This document shows, in pieces, positions 38,094 through 46,203 of a stretch of 64,000 nucleotides of DNA (its first letter is position 1; every line of letters begins with the position of its first letter). The position numbers were made by a program, and so were the translations under genes. The notes under the pieces are model-generated. The model was given only the letters and a program-made list of their open reading frames with translations. It searched no databases and was not told the origin of the DNA. Source of the stretch: Mycobacterium sp. MS1601 (lineage in GTDB: Bacteria > Actinomycetota > Actinomycetes > Mycobacteriales > Mycobacteriaceae); contig NZ_CP019420.1 of assembly GCF_001984215.1 (NCBI RefSeq), positions 3,224,001 through 3,288,000 of the forward strand, given 5' to 3'.

Positions 38094-38750
38094 ATGCGCC
38101 GACTTCTCCGCGTGCTGTGCGCTGCTGTGTGCGCCGCGATGATCGGCGCCGTTTCAGTTCCGACAGTTGCGGCGCAGACGCCGTGGTTTGTCAACGGTGT
38201 CGGCAATGCGACACAGGTGATTTCGGTTGTCGGCGTGGGCGGTTCAGACGCCAAGATGGACGTCTATCAACGGACGGGAGCAGGTTGGCAGGCGGTCGCA
38301 GCGGGCATTCCCGCGAAGATCGGCTCCAGGGGCATGTCGCCGGACCACTACGAAGGCTCCATGATGACCCCGCAGGGCGTCTACAGCTTGGACTACGCGT
38401 TCGGCACAGCGGCCAATCCCGGTGGCGGTTTGCAGTATGTGCAGGTGGGCCCGGACCACTGGTGGGACGGCGACGTCAACAGCCCTACCTACAACACCAT
38501 GCAGATCTGTCAGAAAGATCGATGCCCGTTCAGCATGTCCGGCGGCACCGAGAACCTACAGATCCCGCAATACGCCCACGCCGTCGTCATGGGTGTCAAC
38601 AAGCAGCGCGTAGCCGGCAAGGGTAGCGCCTTCTTCATTCACAGCACCGACGGCAGCCCTACGGCCGGGTGCGTCGCGATCGATGACGCCACGCTGGTCA
38701 GCATCATGCGCTGGCTCCAGCCGGGAGCCGTCGTCGCTGTCGCGCAATAG
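38094..38750 (+). CDS. Exported L,D-transpeptidase-like (YkuD) protein
   Basis: A protein of 218 residues. The N-terminal signal peptide ends near V-A-A27. The YkuD-type active site is intact: H183-S-T-D-G-S-P-T-A-G-C193. The mature protein is short and lacks added Ig or LysM domains, so it resembles Rv0309 rather than the main Ldt enzymes. Acting in the periplasm on peptidoglycan cross-links is expected from the motif. It is a backbone gene lying between the two accessory blocks. Confidence 0.88.
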   Translation: MRRLLRVLCAAVCAAMIGAVSVPTVAAQTPWFVNGVGNATQVISVVGVGGSDAKMDVYQRTGAGWQAVAAGIPAKIGSRGMSPDHYEGSMMTPQGVYSLDYAFGTAANPGGGLQYVQVGPDHWWDGDVNSPTYNTMQICQKDRCPFSMSGGTENLQIPQYAHAVVMGVNKQRVAGKGSAFFIHSTDGSPTAGCVAIDDATLVSIMRWLQPGAVVAVAQ

Positions 38751-38805
38751 TCGCTCATAGGCGGGCATTTCGAACATGGCCTCCGCCTGGGCGGCAGCTC
38801 GGGCG

Positions 38806-39321
38806 GCCATATTCTGCCAAGCCTGGTGTATTGGCTGCCAACCGGGAAATGGGGTGCTGACGTGCGCGGTTATGTCTGGCAGACCGGAACGAGAAACCCC
38901 TCCCGCCCCGATCCGAACACCACGTAGAAGAGCCACCCAGAGAGAAGCAGAGATCATGACCAAGTTCGGATTCGCCACCGCCATCGCCACCGCCGCCACC
39001 GCCGCGTTCCTGGGATTGGCTGCCCCCGCGATGGCCGCCCCCACCGGTGCCGGCAACGCCCAAGACACCATCTCCAGCTTGCAGGACCAGGGCTACAAGG
39101 TGATCGTCAACCGCCTGTCGGACACCCCGTTGGCCGATGCCAGCGTCGTCTCCGTCGGTGCAGGCCCGACCTTCCAGCACACCAACGCCAACAACCGCAG
39201 CGAAGGCGGCTACAGCCCCAACGCCGACAACCAATTCGCCCCCGAGACCGTCAAGACCGTCTACGTCAACGTCCGCTGACGTAAACCCGACAGGAGCGCC
39301 CCGCCCATCAAGGCGGGGCGC
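38806..39321 (+). repeat. Tandem-duplication repeat, block A copy 1
   Basis: About 516 bases nearly identical to 42797-43312, at a constant offset of 3991 bases. It covers 150 bases of leader, a 107-codon exported-protein gene and its terminator stem. Only scattered single-base differences are visible, so the copies are recent or kept alike by gene conversion. Confidence 0.92.
38956..39279 (+). CDS. Small exported protein, copy 1
   Basis: A protein of 107 residues with a clear signal peptide (cleavage near A-M-A-A28). The mature 80 residues include G-Y-K-V-I-V-N-R-L-S-D-T-P-L-A-D-A and end K-T-V-Y-V-N-V-R. I do not recognise a function; small mycobacterial secreted proteins with a V-I-V-N core are common. 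AGAGAGAAG lies upstream of the ATG. The second copy at 42947 differs by only two residues (E-T versus D-N before V-K-T). Confidence 0.8.
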   Translation: MTKFGFATAIATAATAAFLGLAAPAMAAPTGAGNAQDTISSLQDQGYKVIVNRLSDTPLADASVVSVGAGPTFQHTNANNRSEGGYSPNADNQFAPETVKTVYVNVR

Positions 39322-39329
39322 TTCGTTTT
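39296..39329 (+). terminator. Rho-independent terminator after exported protein copy 1
   Basis: GCGCCCCGCC and GGCGGGGCGC form a perfect 10-bp stem around CATCAA, followed by TTCGTTTT. This is the clearest intrinsic terminator in the window. Confidence 0.85.
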
Positions 39330-39376
39330 AGCACCGGTGACTACATAGTTCACGCCGGGTCAGGTACTTTCCAGTT

Positions 39377-41593
39377 GTGGGGGTCACGCTGGCAGACCTG
39401 GACCGCTGGGACGCGGGGGCCGTGCAAGCGGTTGCGGACGTGGCAGACCAGCGCGCCAATGCGAACCGTGCGGTGGGGCATGACGTCGTCGGCATCATGA
39501 CTCGGCTGCAGTGGCAGGGCTATTCCGCAGTAGAGGCGCGTGCGGCGGCTGAGCGAATCAGTAGTGAACTACTGATTCACGCAGACGAATGCGACCAAGC
39601 CGGCCACATTGTGCGCAACGCGGCCTCTGACGTAGCTTCCATCAAAGCCAACTGGGCGGCGCTGCAGCGCACTGCAGATCGCTGGGGCATCGTGATCGAC
39701 ACTGCCGACGGTTCGCTCAGCTGGTACGAGCCGGAGGACCCCGAGGACAAAGCCGAGATGGAGCGGCGTGTCAACATCGTCCAAGCTGAGATCCAGGATC
39801 TGCTGCGGCGGGCAGATTCCACGGATGAACGCCTGTCCTCGGCGGTCGAAGGTGCGATCTCCGATATGGCCGACGCGTTGGGCACCGACCACATCGAGTC
39901 GCAGGAAGACGCCCGCAAGACAGTGGAAGACGCGCTGGCCGGCAACCACGATGCCGCCGATCAGGTGAAGTCAGTACTGGATTCGATTCGGCCTGAACAA
40001 GTCTCCGGCGCAGAACCCTTGACGCCACTGCAGGCGCAGGTGCTCAGTCAGATGCAGGCGCAGCAGCACGGTATGTCGCTTTCTGAACTCACCGCCGCAG
40101 AAAACCGTCTGGGCGATGACGGGACCATCATCGGCGATTCGTGGCAGCTCATGAGCAATCCGGATGTCCTCTTCCCGAAGACGGAGCTGTCGCCAGGCGC
40201 CCTCGACAACCCGGAGAACATCTCGGCTGGTTCGTTTGGCCAGCTGCCGACCAGCGTGCAGGCAGTGCTGAGTTCGAAGGGAATGTCGCAGCTCGGTGAG
40301 ATGAGCCAGCTGACCAACATCGTCAAGGATGGCAGCGGGAACCTCCGACATGGCACGGAGTTGGATCGCGGCATGCTCAACAAAGCGACCGAAATGATGT
40401 CCGCGGAGACCTTCCACGGCACCCCTATGGGTGGGCGAGGACCCGCCACGATCGCCAATGATGGCATGCCTTTGGCATTGGATGTACTCGCAACAGCCGG
40501 CCAGGATCACCAAGCCGTGCACGGCATTGTCAACGATCCGAACTACGCCGAGCGTTTTATGCGGGGATCGTTGACCAACGAGTGGAGTGACGACGGCAAG
40601 GCTGTGAGCGACATGTTCAGCTGGACGGGCGACCCCTCACACGGACTCGACGCCAAGCTGGCCGCCGAAACTGCATCCGCCTACGGCGGCTGGGTCGGGA
40701 GGCTCGAGGACGAGCTGATGACCATGGAGGGTAATCAGACGCTGGGGCAGGTGAATCCTGAAGCTGTACAGGGTCTTGCGTACGGATTGGCTCCGTACAT
40801 CCCGGACATTGCTGACATGTCCCAGGGGACTCATGATGGGTTCAACACCGTTGATGCAGACGGCGACATCGGGAATGGATCGATGCCCATTGCCAAGGGG
40901 ATCTTCTCGGTGCTCAGCACAGATTCGGAGGCGTCGGACTACTTCAATGGTGCGGCCGCTCGCGAGATCGCCCAGTCTCAACTCGACTACGCCAACGGTT
41001 TCAAGGATGGTCTACCGGCATCGGAGAACAACAGGAACCTGTTCGATTCGATGACTGTGCAGGGTTTGATGGATTCCGGAATCCACAGTGCCACCAACAC
41101 ATCCGATATGAATGACGCTGCGAAGAACGAGGCTGCCTACAACGCCAAGAAGTCGGCAGTTGAGTTCGGGTTCGCGGGTCTGGATGCCGCAGGCGTCCCC
41201 GGCATGGATCTGGCGTCCAAGGGGCTCACGGAAGCGATCATCGGAGAAGCGCCGAAAGCCAGTTGGGGCGACAATCCTGACCTTCCGAACCTCGCCCTCA
41301 GTGACGCCAACCGGCAGGTGCTCAATGCGCTTGCGGATGCAGGTGTGACCATCAACGGCCTCGATGAGGGATTTTTGGCGCCGGTAGATCCGGCAAACCC
41401 TGATGCGCCGCGCCGTGTTTTATCGCTCGAGGAATACAACTCCAACCTTGGGCAGCGACTCCCGGTCGGGGAATACAACGACATGGTGAGGGCTGCGATT
41501 ACCTCGACGATGGGTGCCGATACTGTTCGGGACATCAACACTGAAATGACGACTCGCTACGACGGTGTTACAGATGATGTGGACCCGCAGTGA
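39377..41593 (+). CDS. Large WXG-type protein (TPR-repeat-region family), T7SS substrate candidate
   Basis: A protein of 738 residues from GTG 39377. The N-terminus has the T7SS-substrate look: L-A-D-L-D-R-W-D-A-G-A-V, then L-Q-W-Q-G-Y-S-A-V-E-A (WQG at 46-48). The body is helical with no catalytic motif I can name, and includes V-D-A-D-G-D-I-G-N-G near residue 496. It recalls mycobacterial 'TPR repeat region-containing' proteins such as Rv0026. Its stop overlaps the GTG of the lipoprotein gene (GTGA). In the duplicated block only its last codons survive. Confidence 0.75.
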   Translation: MGVTLADLDRWDAGAVQAVADVADQRANANRAVGHDVVGIMTRLQWQGYSAVEARAAAERISSELLIHADECDQAGHIVRNAASDVASIKANWAALQRTADRWGIVIDTADGSLSWYEPEDPEDKAEMERRVNIVQAEIQDLLRRADSTDERLSSAVEGAISDMADALGTDHIESQEDARKTVEDALAGNHDAADQVKSVLDSIRPEQVSGAEPLTPLQAQVLSQMQAQQHGMSLSELTAAENRLGDDGTIIGDSWQLMSNPDVLFPKTELSPGALDNPENISAGSFGQLPTSVQAVLSSKGMSQLGEMSQLTNIVKDGSGNLRHGTELDRGMLNKATEMMSAETFHGTPMGGRGPATIANDGMPLALDVLATAGQDHQAVHGIVNDPNYAERFMRGSLTNEWSDDGKAVSDMFSWTGDPSHGLDAKLAAETASAYGGWVGRLEDELMTMEGNQTLGQVNPEAVQGLAYGLAPYIPDIADMSQGTHDGFNTVDADGDIGNGSMPIAKGIFSVLSTDSEASDYFNGAAAREIAQSQLDYANGFKDGLPASENNRNLFDSMTVQGLMDSGIHSATNTSDMNDAAKNEAAYNAKKSAVEFGFAGLDAAGVPGMDLASKGLTEAIIGEAPKASWGDNPDLPNLALSDANRQVLNALADAGVTINGLDEGFLAPVDPANPDAPRRVLSLEEYNSNLGQRLPVGEYNDMVRAAITSTMGADTVRDINTEMTTRYDGVTDDVDPQ

Positions 41594-42435
41594 TGCACAT
41601 TGCCGGGGTGTCCAGGGCGATCGCAGGTCTTGCTCTGGTCGCCGTGCTGGTGAGTGCATGTAGTCGGCCGACGCCATCGCCGAAAGCCGCTGGACCGCCT
41701 ACTCGGTGGCCGGCATTGATGTCGGACACGACTTTTGTGTGGAGTGCCGAACCTGGAATCGATCTGCTGTCGGGTCCTGCGGTGGTGGTGCGCGCGTACT
41801 TGGAGTCCAAAATCGTGGCATCTCTGGGTGGCAGCGATGATTATCTCTATCCCGGTTTTGCGCGCGCGGTGGGTCCCGATCCGGGGCCTGAGTTCGAGCC
41901 GCCCCCTGGCACCAGTGCGCTGTGGCCGGAGCTCGGATTTCCGTTGACAGGCCCGCGGGCCGGTTCGTTTCAGGAACACATCCTGCGTGTTGTCGACGGG
42001 GATCGCGACGTTACTGTCACGGTTTGTGACTGGGGTTGGGGGACTGCGGAATCCAAGGCTGACGGCGGCCCTTTTAGGTCATGGCCGAACAACCCTGCTG
42101 CGCCCGGAATCTCGATTACTCGCTTCAAGCTCGTCGCACCTGTCTCCCCAGGTTCGCCGTTGCCTGTGCAGCAGGGGCCTTCAAAGTTCCCTGTCGATGA
42201 CGTGTTCGGTGACTGGCGTGTGGTGGGTGTGAACTCGGCCATCGGGCCGATCGGCGCCGGACCGGAGTGGCCCGAATTCAACCAGGATCTCGCGACTTGT
42301 AATGCCCTGGCGCCGGAATCGGCTGAACGTCGTCAGTTCCTGACCACCGGTGAGCATCCTCGTTCGGACTTCCCGACGCTGCCTACGTACCCCGGTTGGC
42401 CTGTGGAAACTCAATAACCGCTACAAATCGATGTT
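41546..42435 (+). repeat. Tandem-duplication repeat, block C copy 1
   Basis: About 890 bases homologous to 43430-44319 at a constant offset of 1884. It spans the last 16 codons of the large WXG-type gene, the whole lipoprotein gene and the last codons of the minus-strand WXG100 gene. Confidence 0.92.
41590..42417 (+). CDS. Lipoprotein, copy 1
   Basis: A protein of 275 residues with a lipobox L-V-S-A-C near Cys24, so it is predicted to be anchored on the outer face of the membrane. The mature part has W-P-A-L-M-S-D, G-P-A-V-V-V-R-A-Y-L-E-S and a central C-D-W-G-W-G. I do not recognise a function. GTG 41590 overlaps the stop of the WXG-type gene, implying translational coupling and possibly a partnership at the envelope. 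A second copy lies at 43474. Confidence 0.8.
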   Translation: MMHIAGVSRAIAGLALVAVLVSACSRPTPSPKAAGPPTRWPALMSDTTFVWSAEPGIDLLSGPAVVVRAYLESKIVASLGGSDDYLYPGFARAVGPDPGPEFEPPPGTSALWPELGFPLTGPRAGSFQEHILRVVDGDRDVTVTVCDWGWGTAESKADGGPFRSWPNNPAAPGISITRFKLVAPVSPGSPLPVQQGPSKFPVDDVFGDWRVVGVNSAIGPIGAGPEWPEFNQDLATCNALAPESAERRQFLTTGEHPRSDFPTLPTYPGWPVETQ

Positions 42436-42744
42436 GCGGGATTGCTCACCAACAGCTTTCAGCTTCTCAGCGTGCCGCTCTTCCATCTCGGCGAACAGCT
42501 TGGCTGCGGTGTCCATGCTCAGTGCTTGATTCTCTATTGCCGTGCTGTGGCGGTCACTGATGCGCTGCCACTTCTGCGACATCGCCACCAGCGCGTCCGC
42601 TGAGGAGCCGACCCAGCCGGCCTCCGCGTCGCTGAGCGAGAGCATCGACTGCCGGTGAGCTGCTGACAACACCCCCGCGCGGTGAGCCACGTCGGCGCCG
42701 CCCTGGATCAAGCCAGGGATGTCGACCTCGAACTTCTCGGGCAT
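42421..42744 (-). CDS. WXG100-family protein
   Basis: A protein of 107 residues with a WXG100 helical hairpin, turn motif W44-V-G46. A helix with M-E-E-R-H-A-E-K-L-K follows. It is encoded opposite to the large WXG-type gene and lipoprotein and converges with the lipoprotein at a 3-base gap. As a WXG100 protein it is probably exported as a dimer by an ESX system; which one cannot be told. Only its 3' tail is found in the second duplicated block (44305-44319). Confidence 0.8.
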   Translation of the reverse strand: MPEKFEVDIPGLIQGGADVAHRAGVLSAAHRQSMLSLSDAEAGWVGSSADALVAMSQKWQRISDRHSTAIENQALSMDTAAKLFAEMEERHAEKLKAVGEQSRNIDL

Positions 42745-42796
42745 GCCTAGAGGCTAGCCACCTCGCCACGTGCACACACTTCAGTTGGCCCGGTCG

Positions 42797-43312
42797 GTCA
42801 TATTCTGCCAAGCCTGGTGTATTGGCTGCCAACCGGGAAATGGGGTGCTGACGTGCGCGGTTATTCGTGGCAGACCGGAACGAGAAACCCCTCCCGCCCC
42901 GATCCGAACACCACGTAGAAGAGCTACCCAGAGAGAAGCAGAGATCATGACCAAGTTCGGATTCGCCACCGCCATCGCCACCGCCGCCACCGCCGCGTTC
43001 CTGGGGTTGGCTGCCCCCGCGATGGCCGCCCCCACCGGAGCCGGCAACGCCCAAGACACCATCTCCAGCCTGCAAGACCAGGGCTACAAGGTGATCGTCA
43101 ACCGCCTGTCGGACACCCCGTTGGCCGATGCCAGCGTCGTCTCCGTCGGTGCAGGCCCGACCTTCCAGCACACCAACGCCAACAACCGCAGCGAAGGCGG
43201 CTACAGCCCCAACGCCGACAACCAATTCGCCCCCGACAACGTCAAGACCGTCTACGTCAACGTCCGCTGACGTAAACCCGACAGGAGCGCCCCGCCCATC
43301 AAGGCGGGGCGC
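42797..43312 (+). repeat. Tandem-duplication repeat, block A copy 2
   Basis: Second copy of the block at 38806-39321, again with leader, exported-protein gene and terminator stem. The sequence departs from copy 1 right after the stem. Confidence 0.92.
42947..43270 (+). CDS. Small exported protein, copy 2
   Basis: A protein of 107 residues, identical to the product of 38956-39279 except for two adjacent residues near the C-terminus. It keeps the signal peptide, the ribosome site and about 150 bases of identical leader, so it is presumably expressed like copy 1. Confidence 0.8.
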   Translation: MTKFGFATAIATAATAAFLGLAAPAMAAPTGAGNAQDTISSLQDQGYKVIVNRLSDTPLADASVVSVGAGPTFQHTNANNRSEGGYSPNADNQFAPDNVKTVYVNVR

Positions 43313-43318
43313 TCCTGT
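43281..43318 (+). terminator. Terminator hairpin after exported protein copy 2
   Basis: ACAGGAGCGCCCCGCC and GGCGGGGCGCTCCTGT form a perfect 16-bp stem around CATCAA. The stem is six pairs longer than in copy 1 but lacks its T-run, so the two copies may end transcription with different efficiency. Confidence 0.75.
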
Positions 43319-43417
43319 TATCGAGAGTGAAATCAACGGACTTCCGGCACATCGAGTATCCATAAGGTGGAGCTGCGATGAGAACAAGGGTCGCCAAGCG
43401 GCCGGGCGGAGGGCAGC

Positions 43418-43477
43418 ATGACCATGACGATGACGACTCGCAACGACGGTGCTACCGATGACCTGGACCCGCAGTGA
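43418..43477 (+). pseudogene. 3' remnant of the large WXG-type gene, now a 19-codon leader ORF
   Basis: From 43430 the DNA matches the last 16 codons of the 39377-41593 gene (T-T-R-x-D-G-x-T-D-D-x-D-P-Q). With upstream ATGs it forms a 19-codon ORF, MTMTMTTRNDGATDDLDPQ. GGAGGG precedes ATG 43418 at good spacing, and the stop overlaps the lipoprotein copy 2 GTG. It is a deletion remnant that may still couple translation of the lipoprotein. Confidence 0.75.
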
Positions 43478-44319
43478 TGCACATTGCCGGGGTGTCCAGG
43501 GCGATCGCAGGTCTTGCTCTGGTCGCCGTGCTGGTGAGTGCGTGTAGTCGGCCGACGCCGGCACCGCAAGCTGATGAACCGCCTGCTCGGTGGCCGGCAT
43601 TGATGTCGGACAGCACTTTTGTATGGAGTGCCGAACCTGGGATCGATCTGCTGTCGGGTCCTGCGGTGGTGGTGCGCGCGTACTTGGAGTCCAAAATCGT
43701 GGCATCTCTGGGTGGCAGCGATGATTATCTCTATCCCGGTTTTGCGCGCGCGGTGGGTCCCGATCCGGGGCCTGAGTTCGAGCCGCCTCCTGGCACCGGT
43801 GCGCTGTGGCCGGAGCTCGGATTTCCGTTGACAGGCCCGCGGGCCGGGTCGTTTCAGGAACACATCCTGCGTGTTGTTGACGGGGATCGCGACGTTACTG
43901 TCACGGTTTGCGACTGGGGTTGGGGGACTGCGGAATCCAAGGCTGACGGCGGCCCCTTCAGGTCATGGCCGAACAACCCTGCAGCGCCTGGCATCTCGGT
44001 CACTCGCTTCAAGCTTGTCGCACCTGTCTCCCCAGGTCCGTCGTTGCCTGTGCAGCAGGGGCCTTCAAAGTTCCCTGTCGATGACGTGTTCGGTAACTGG
44101 CGTGTGGTCGGCTCGCTTCTATCAACCGATGACATCGGCGCCGGACCGGAGTGGCCCGAATTCAACCAGGATCTCGCGACTTGTAATGCCCTGGCGCCGG
44201 AATCGGCTGAACGTCGTCAGTTCCTGACCACCGGTGAGCATCCTCGTTCGGATTTCCCGACGCTGCCTACGTACCCCGGTTGGCCTGTCGATAGTCAGTG
44301 ACGGCTACAAATCGACGTT
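43430..44319 (+). repeat. Tandem-duplication repeat, block C copy 2
   Basis: Second copy of 41546-42435. Homology begins inside the WXG-type gene's last codons and ends inside the WXG100 gene's last codons, which marks two deletion endpoints in the second unit. Confidence 0.92.
43474..44301 (+). CDS. Lipoprotein, copy 2
   Basis: A lipoprotein of 275 residues with lipobox L-V-S-A-C, the paralogue of the product of 41590-42417. Most of the sequence is identical. Differences cluster just after the lipid-anchored Cys and near residues 213-222, where one copy reads V-N-S-A-I-G-P-I and the other S-L-L-S-T-D-D-I. It has lost its large WXG-type partner upstream apart from the short leader ORF. Confidence 0.8.
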   Translation: MMHIAGVSRAIAGLALVAVLVSACSRPTPAPQADEPPARWPALMSDSTFVWSAEPGIDLLSGPAVVVRAYLESKIVASLGGSDDYLYPGFARAVGPDPGPEFEPPPGTGALWPELGFPLTGPRAGSFQEHILRVVDGDRDVTVTVCDWGWGTAESKADGGPFRSWPNNPAAPGISVTRFKLVAPVSPGPSLPVQQGPSKFPVDDVFGNWRVVGSLLSTDDIGAGPEWPEFNQDLATCNALAPESAERRQFLTTGEHPRSDFPTLPTYPGWPVDSQ

Positions 44320-44362
44320 TGTGAGACATCATGACCGAGCTCGGGCATTGACCGCGAAGAAA

Positions 44363-44821
44363 CTAGAGTGCCAAGGCGGCGCCGGGGGAGAGCTTGAAGT
44401 CCAGGCCTTTCAACGACAACGTCGCCTCGTAGGTGCGTTGGTAGCCGGTCGACGCGATCTTCCACCCGGAGTCGGTGCGGCGGTAGGTGTCGCGGTAGAA
44501 GGCCGCACCGATCAGCATGAAGTCGAAGTCGGCGACGATCACCCGGTCCTGCAGGTACCAGACACCCGTCGCGGTATCGCCTGAAACGACAATCTCGGGA
44601 TGTGTCACGCGGTGCTCGGTGATCACGTTGGCGGGCAGTGACGCCCGCATGTACTCCACCAGTGCCGCCCGATCGGTGAAGTGGTGCTCCTCGCCGACCG
44701 ACGATCCGTAATCACCGATGACGTCCTCGGTCAGCGTGTCTGCGAAGTCGTCCCAGAACTTGGTGTCCAACGCCCGCAGATAGCGGTACTTCACGGTTTC
44801 GATATCTTCCCGATCACCCAT
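44363..44821 (-). CDS. SnoaL-like (NTF2 fold) protein
   Basis: A protein of 152 residues with the alpha+beta barrel pattern of SnoaL_4 proteins: an N-terminal helix I-E-T-V-K-Y-R-Y-L-R-A-L-D, D-x-F-A-D-T-L-T-E-D-V, and H-x-V-T-H-P-E-I-V-V. The family includes dehydratases, isomerases and ligand-binding proteins; the reaction cannot be read here. By position it corresponds to Rv0310c. It diverges from the membrane protein gene at 44855. Confidence 0.82.
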   Translation of the reverse strand: MGDREDIETVKYRYLRALDTKFWDDFADTLTEDVIGDYGSSVGEEHHFTDRAALVEYMRASLPANVITEHRVTHPEIVVSGDTATGVWYLQDRVIVADFDFMLIGAAFYRDTYRRTDSGWKIASTGYQRTYEATLSLKGLDFKLSPGAALAL

Positions 44822-44854
44822 GAATGAACAGATAGCACGGCTTACAGTCTTCGC

Positions 44855-45610
44855 GTGACAAAACTCGTTGACGGGTATCTCAAGTCACCGTTGTCGGGCA
44901 TCGCGCCGTGGATTCTGTTCTCGGTGCTCTCGTCGCCGGGGCGATTCGAGGTCGCGGTATCCACTGCGCTGGGCCTGGCGCTGCTGACGCTGTGGCTCAG
45001 CCATCGCCGCGGGCAGGGCGTCTTTGCGTTGGACGTGATCGGTGTGTTGTTCTTCGCGGTACTCGCCGCCGTCGGGCTGATTGCCGATGACGGGACCATC
45101 GACACCCTTGAGCTGTGGGCCGGAGAGCTCACCAACCTGGTGCTGGTGGTGTTCGTCATCACCACCATCCTGGTTCGCCGCCCGTTCACCCTGGCGTACG
45201 CCAAAAAAGATGCACCCGAGGAGTATTGGAACACTCCGTTGTTCCTGAAGATCAACTACGTCATCTCTGGAGTGTGGGCGGCGGCCTTTGCGTTCAACGC
45301 CGTCGTCGGCTTCATCGGCGACGCGGTGTTGAAGGACCCGGACAACTTCTGGACCGCCTGGGTGCTGCAGCTTGCGGCGACCTTTTTTGCCATCAACTTC
45401 ACCGAGTACTACCCGGACCGCGCGACGGGCGACAAGCCGGCCGCGCTGGTGAAGCTCTTCGAGTGGGTGCCGATGTTCGTGCTGATTGCCGGCATCTTCG
45501 GGTGGGTCACCGATGCGTTACCCGATGCAGCGGGCATCGCCATGATTGCTGTGGGAATCATCGGTAGCGTTTTGGTGGGCAAGTTGTCCCCGGCAAAGGA
45601 GCAGACATGA
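44855..45610 (+). CDS. Polytopic membrane protein of unknown function
   Basis: A protein of 251 residues with six to seven hydrophobic helices. A polar loop carries P-E-E-Y-W-N-T-P-L-F-L-K-I-N-Y, and F-T-E-Y-Y-P-D-R is near a later helix end. GTG 44855 is the start. Its stop overlaps the flavoprotein ATG by four bases, so the two are co-translated and may work together in redox at the membrane (inference). I do not recognise the family with certainty. Confidence 0.75.
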   Translation: MTKLVDGYLKSPLSGIAPWILFSVLSSPGRFEVAVSTALGLALLTLWLSHRRGQGVFALDVIGVLFFAVLAAVGLIADDGTIDTLELWAGELTNLVLVVFVITTILVRRPFTLAYAKKDAPEEYWNTPLFLKINYVISGVWAAAFAFNAVVGFIGDAVLKDPDNFWTAWVLQLAATFFAINFTEYYPDRATGDKPAALVKLFEWVPMFVLIAGIFGWVTDALPDAAGIAMIAVGIIGSVLVGKLSPAKEQT

Positions 45611-46203
45611 GCAAGTTGAGCGTCATCTACTATTCGGCCACTGGGCACGGCGCCAAGATGGCCAAGCGGGTTGCCGACGCGGCCGAAGCGGCCGGTGCCG
45701 AAGTGCGACTCCGGCATATCGCTGAAACGCGGGACCCCGAGACCTTCAAGAACAATGAGGCCTGGACTGCCAATTACGAAGCCACCAAGGATCTTCCAGC
45801 GGCCTCGGGTGAAGACATCGTGTGGGCGGACGCGGTGATCTTCGGGACCCCCACCCGGTTCGGTTCGCCGGCTTCGCAGTTCCGGGCCTTCATCGACACC
45901 CTGGGTGGGCTCTGGGCGCAGGGCAAGCTCGCTGACAAGGTGTACTCGGCATTCACCTCGTCGCAGACCGAGCACGGCGGCCAGGAGACCACACTGCTGG
46001 CGCTCTACATCTCACTGATGCACTTCGGCGGCATCATCGTCCCACCTGGTTACACAGATGGTGTGAAGTTCGCCGACGGCAACCCCTACGGCGTCGGCCA
46101 CGTCACCGGGCCGGAGAACAAGGCAGACCTGAGCGAGGCCACCACCAACGCGCTGGACCACCTGGCCAAGCGCGTGGTGTCCATTGCGGACAGACTCAAC
46201 TGA
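45607..46203 (+). CDS. WrbA-like NAD(P)H:quinone oxidoreductase / flavodoxin-fold protein
   Basis: A protein of 198 residues. The flavodoxin FMN loop Y-Y-S-A-T-G-H-G stands at about 8-15, F-G-T-P-T-R-F-G-S near 80, and the WrbA-type S-S-Q-T-E-H-G-G-Q-E near 118-127. Members reduce quinones by two electrons, protecting against redox cycling. It is coupled to the membrane protein upstream and converges on the TetR gene with an 8-base overlap. Confidence 0.88.
   Translation: MSKLSVIYYSATGHGAKMAKRVADAAEAAGAEVRLRHIAETRDPETFKNNEAWTANYEATKDLPAASGEDIVWADAVIFGTPTRFGSPASQFRAFIDTLGGLWAQGKLADKVYSAFTSSQTEHGGQETTLLALYISLMHFGGIIVPPGYTDGVKFADGNPYGVGHVTGPENKADLSEATTNALDHLAKRVVSIADRLN

Noticed and set aside
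42554..43705. 383-codon minus-strand frame spanning the second duplicated block
   Set aside because: It runs antisense through the exported-protein gene, joining unrelated neighbours, and is partly repeated opposite copy 1. It reflects base composition.
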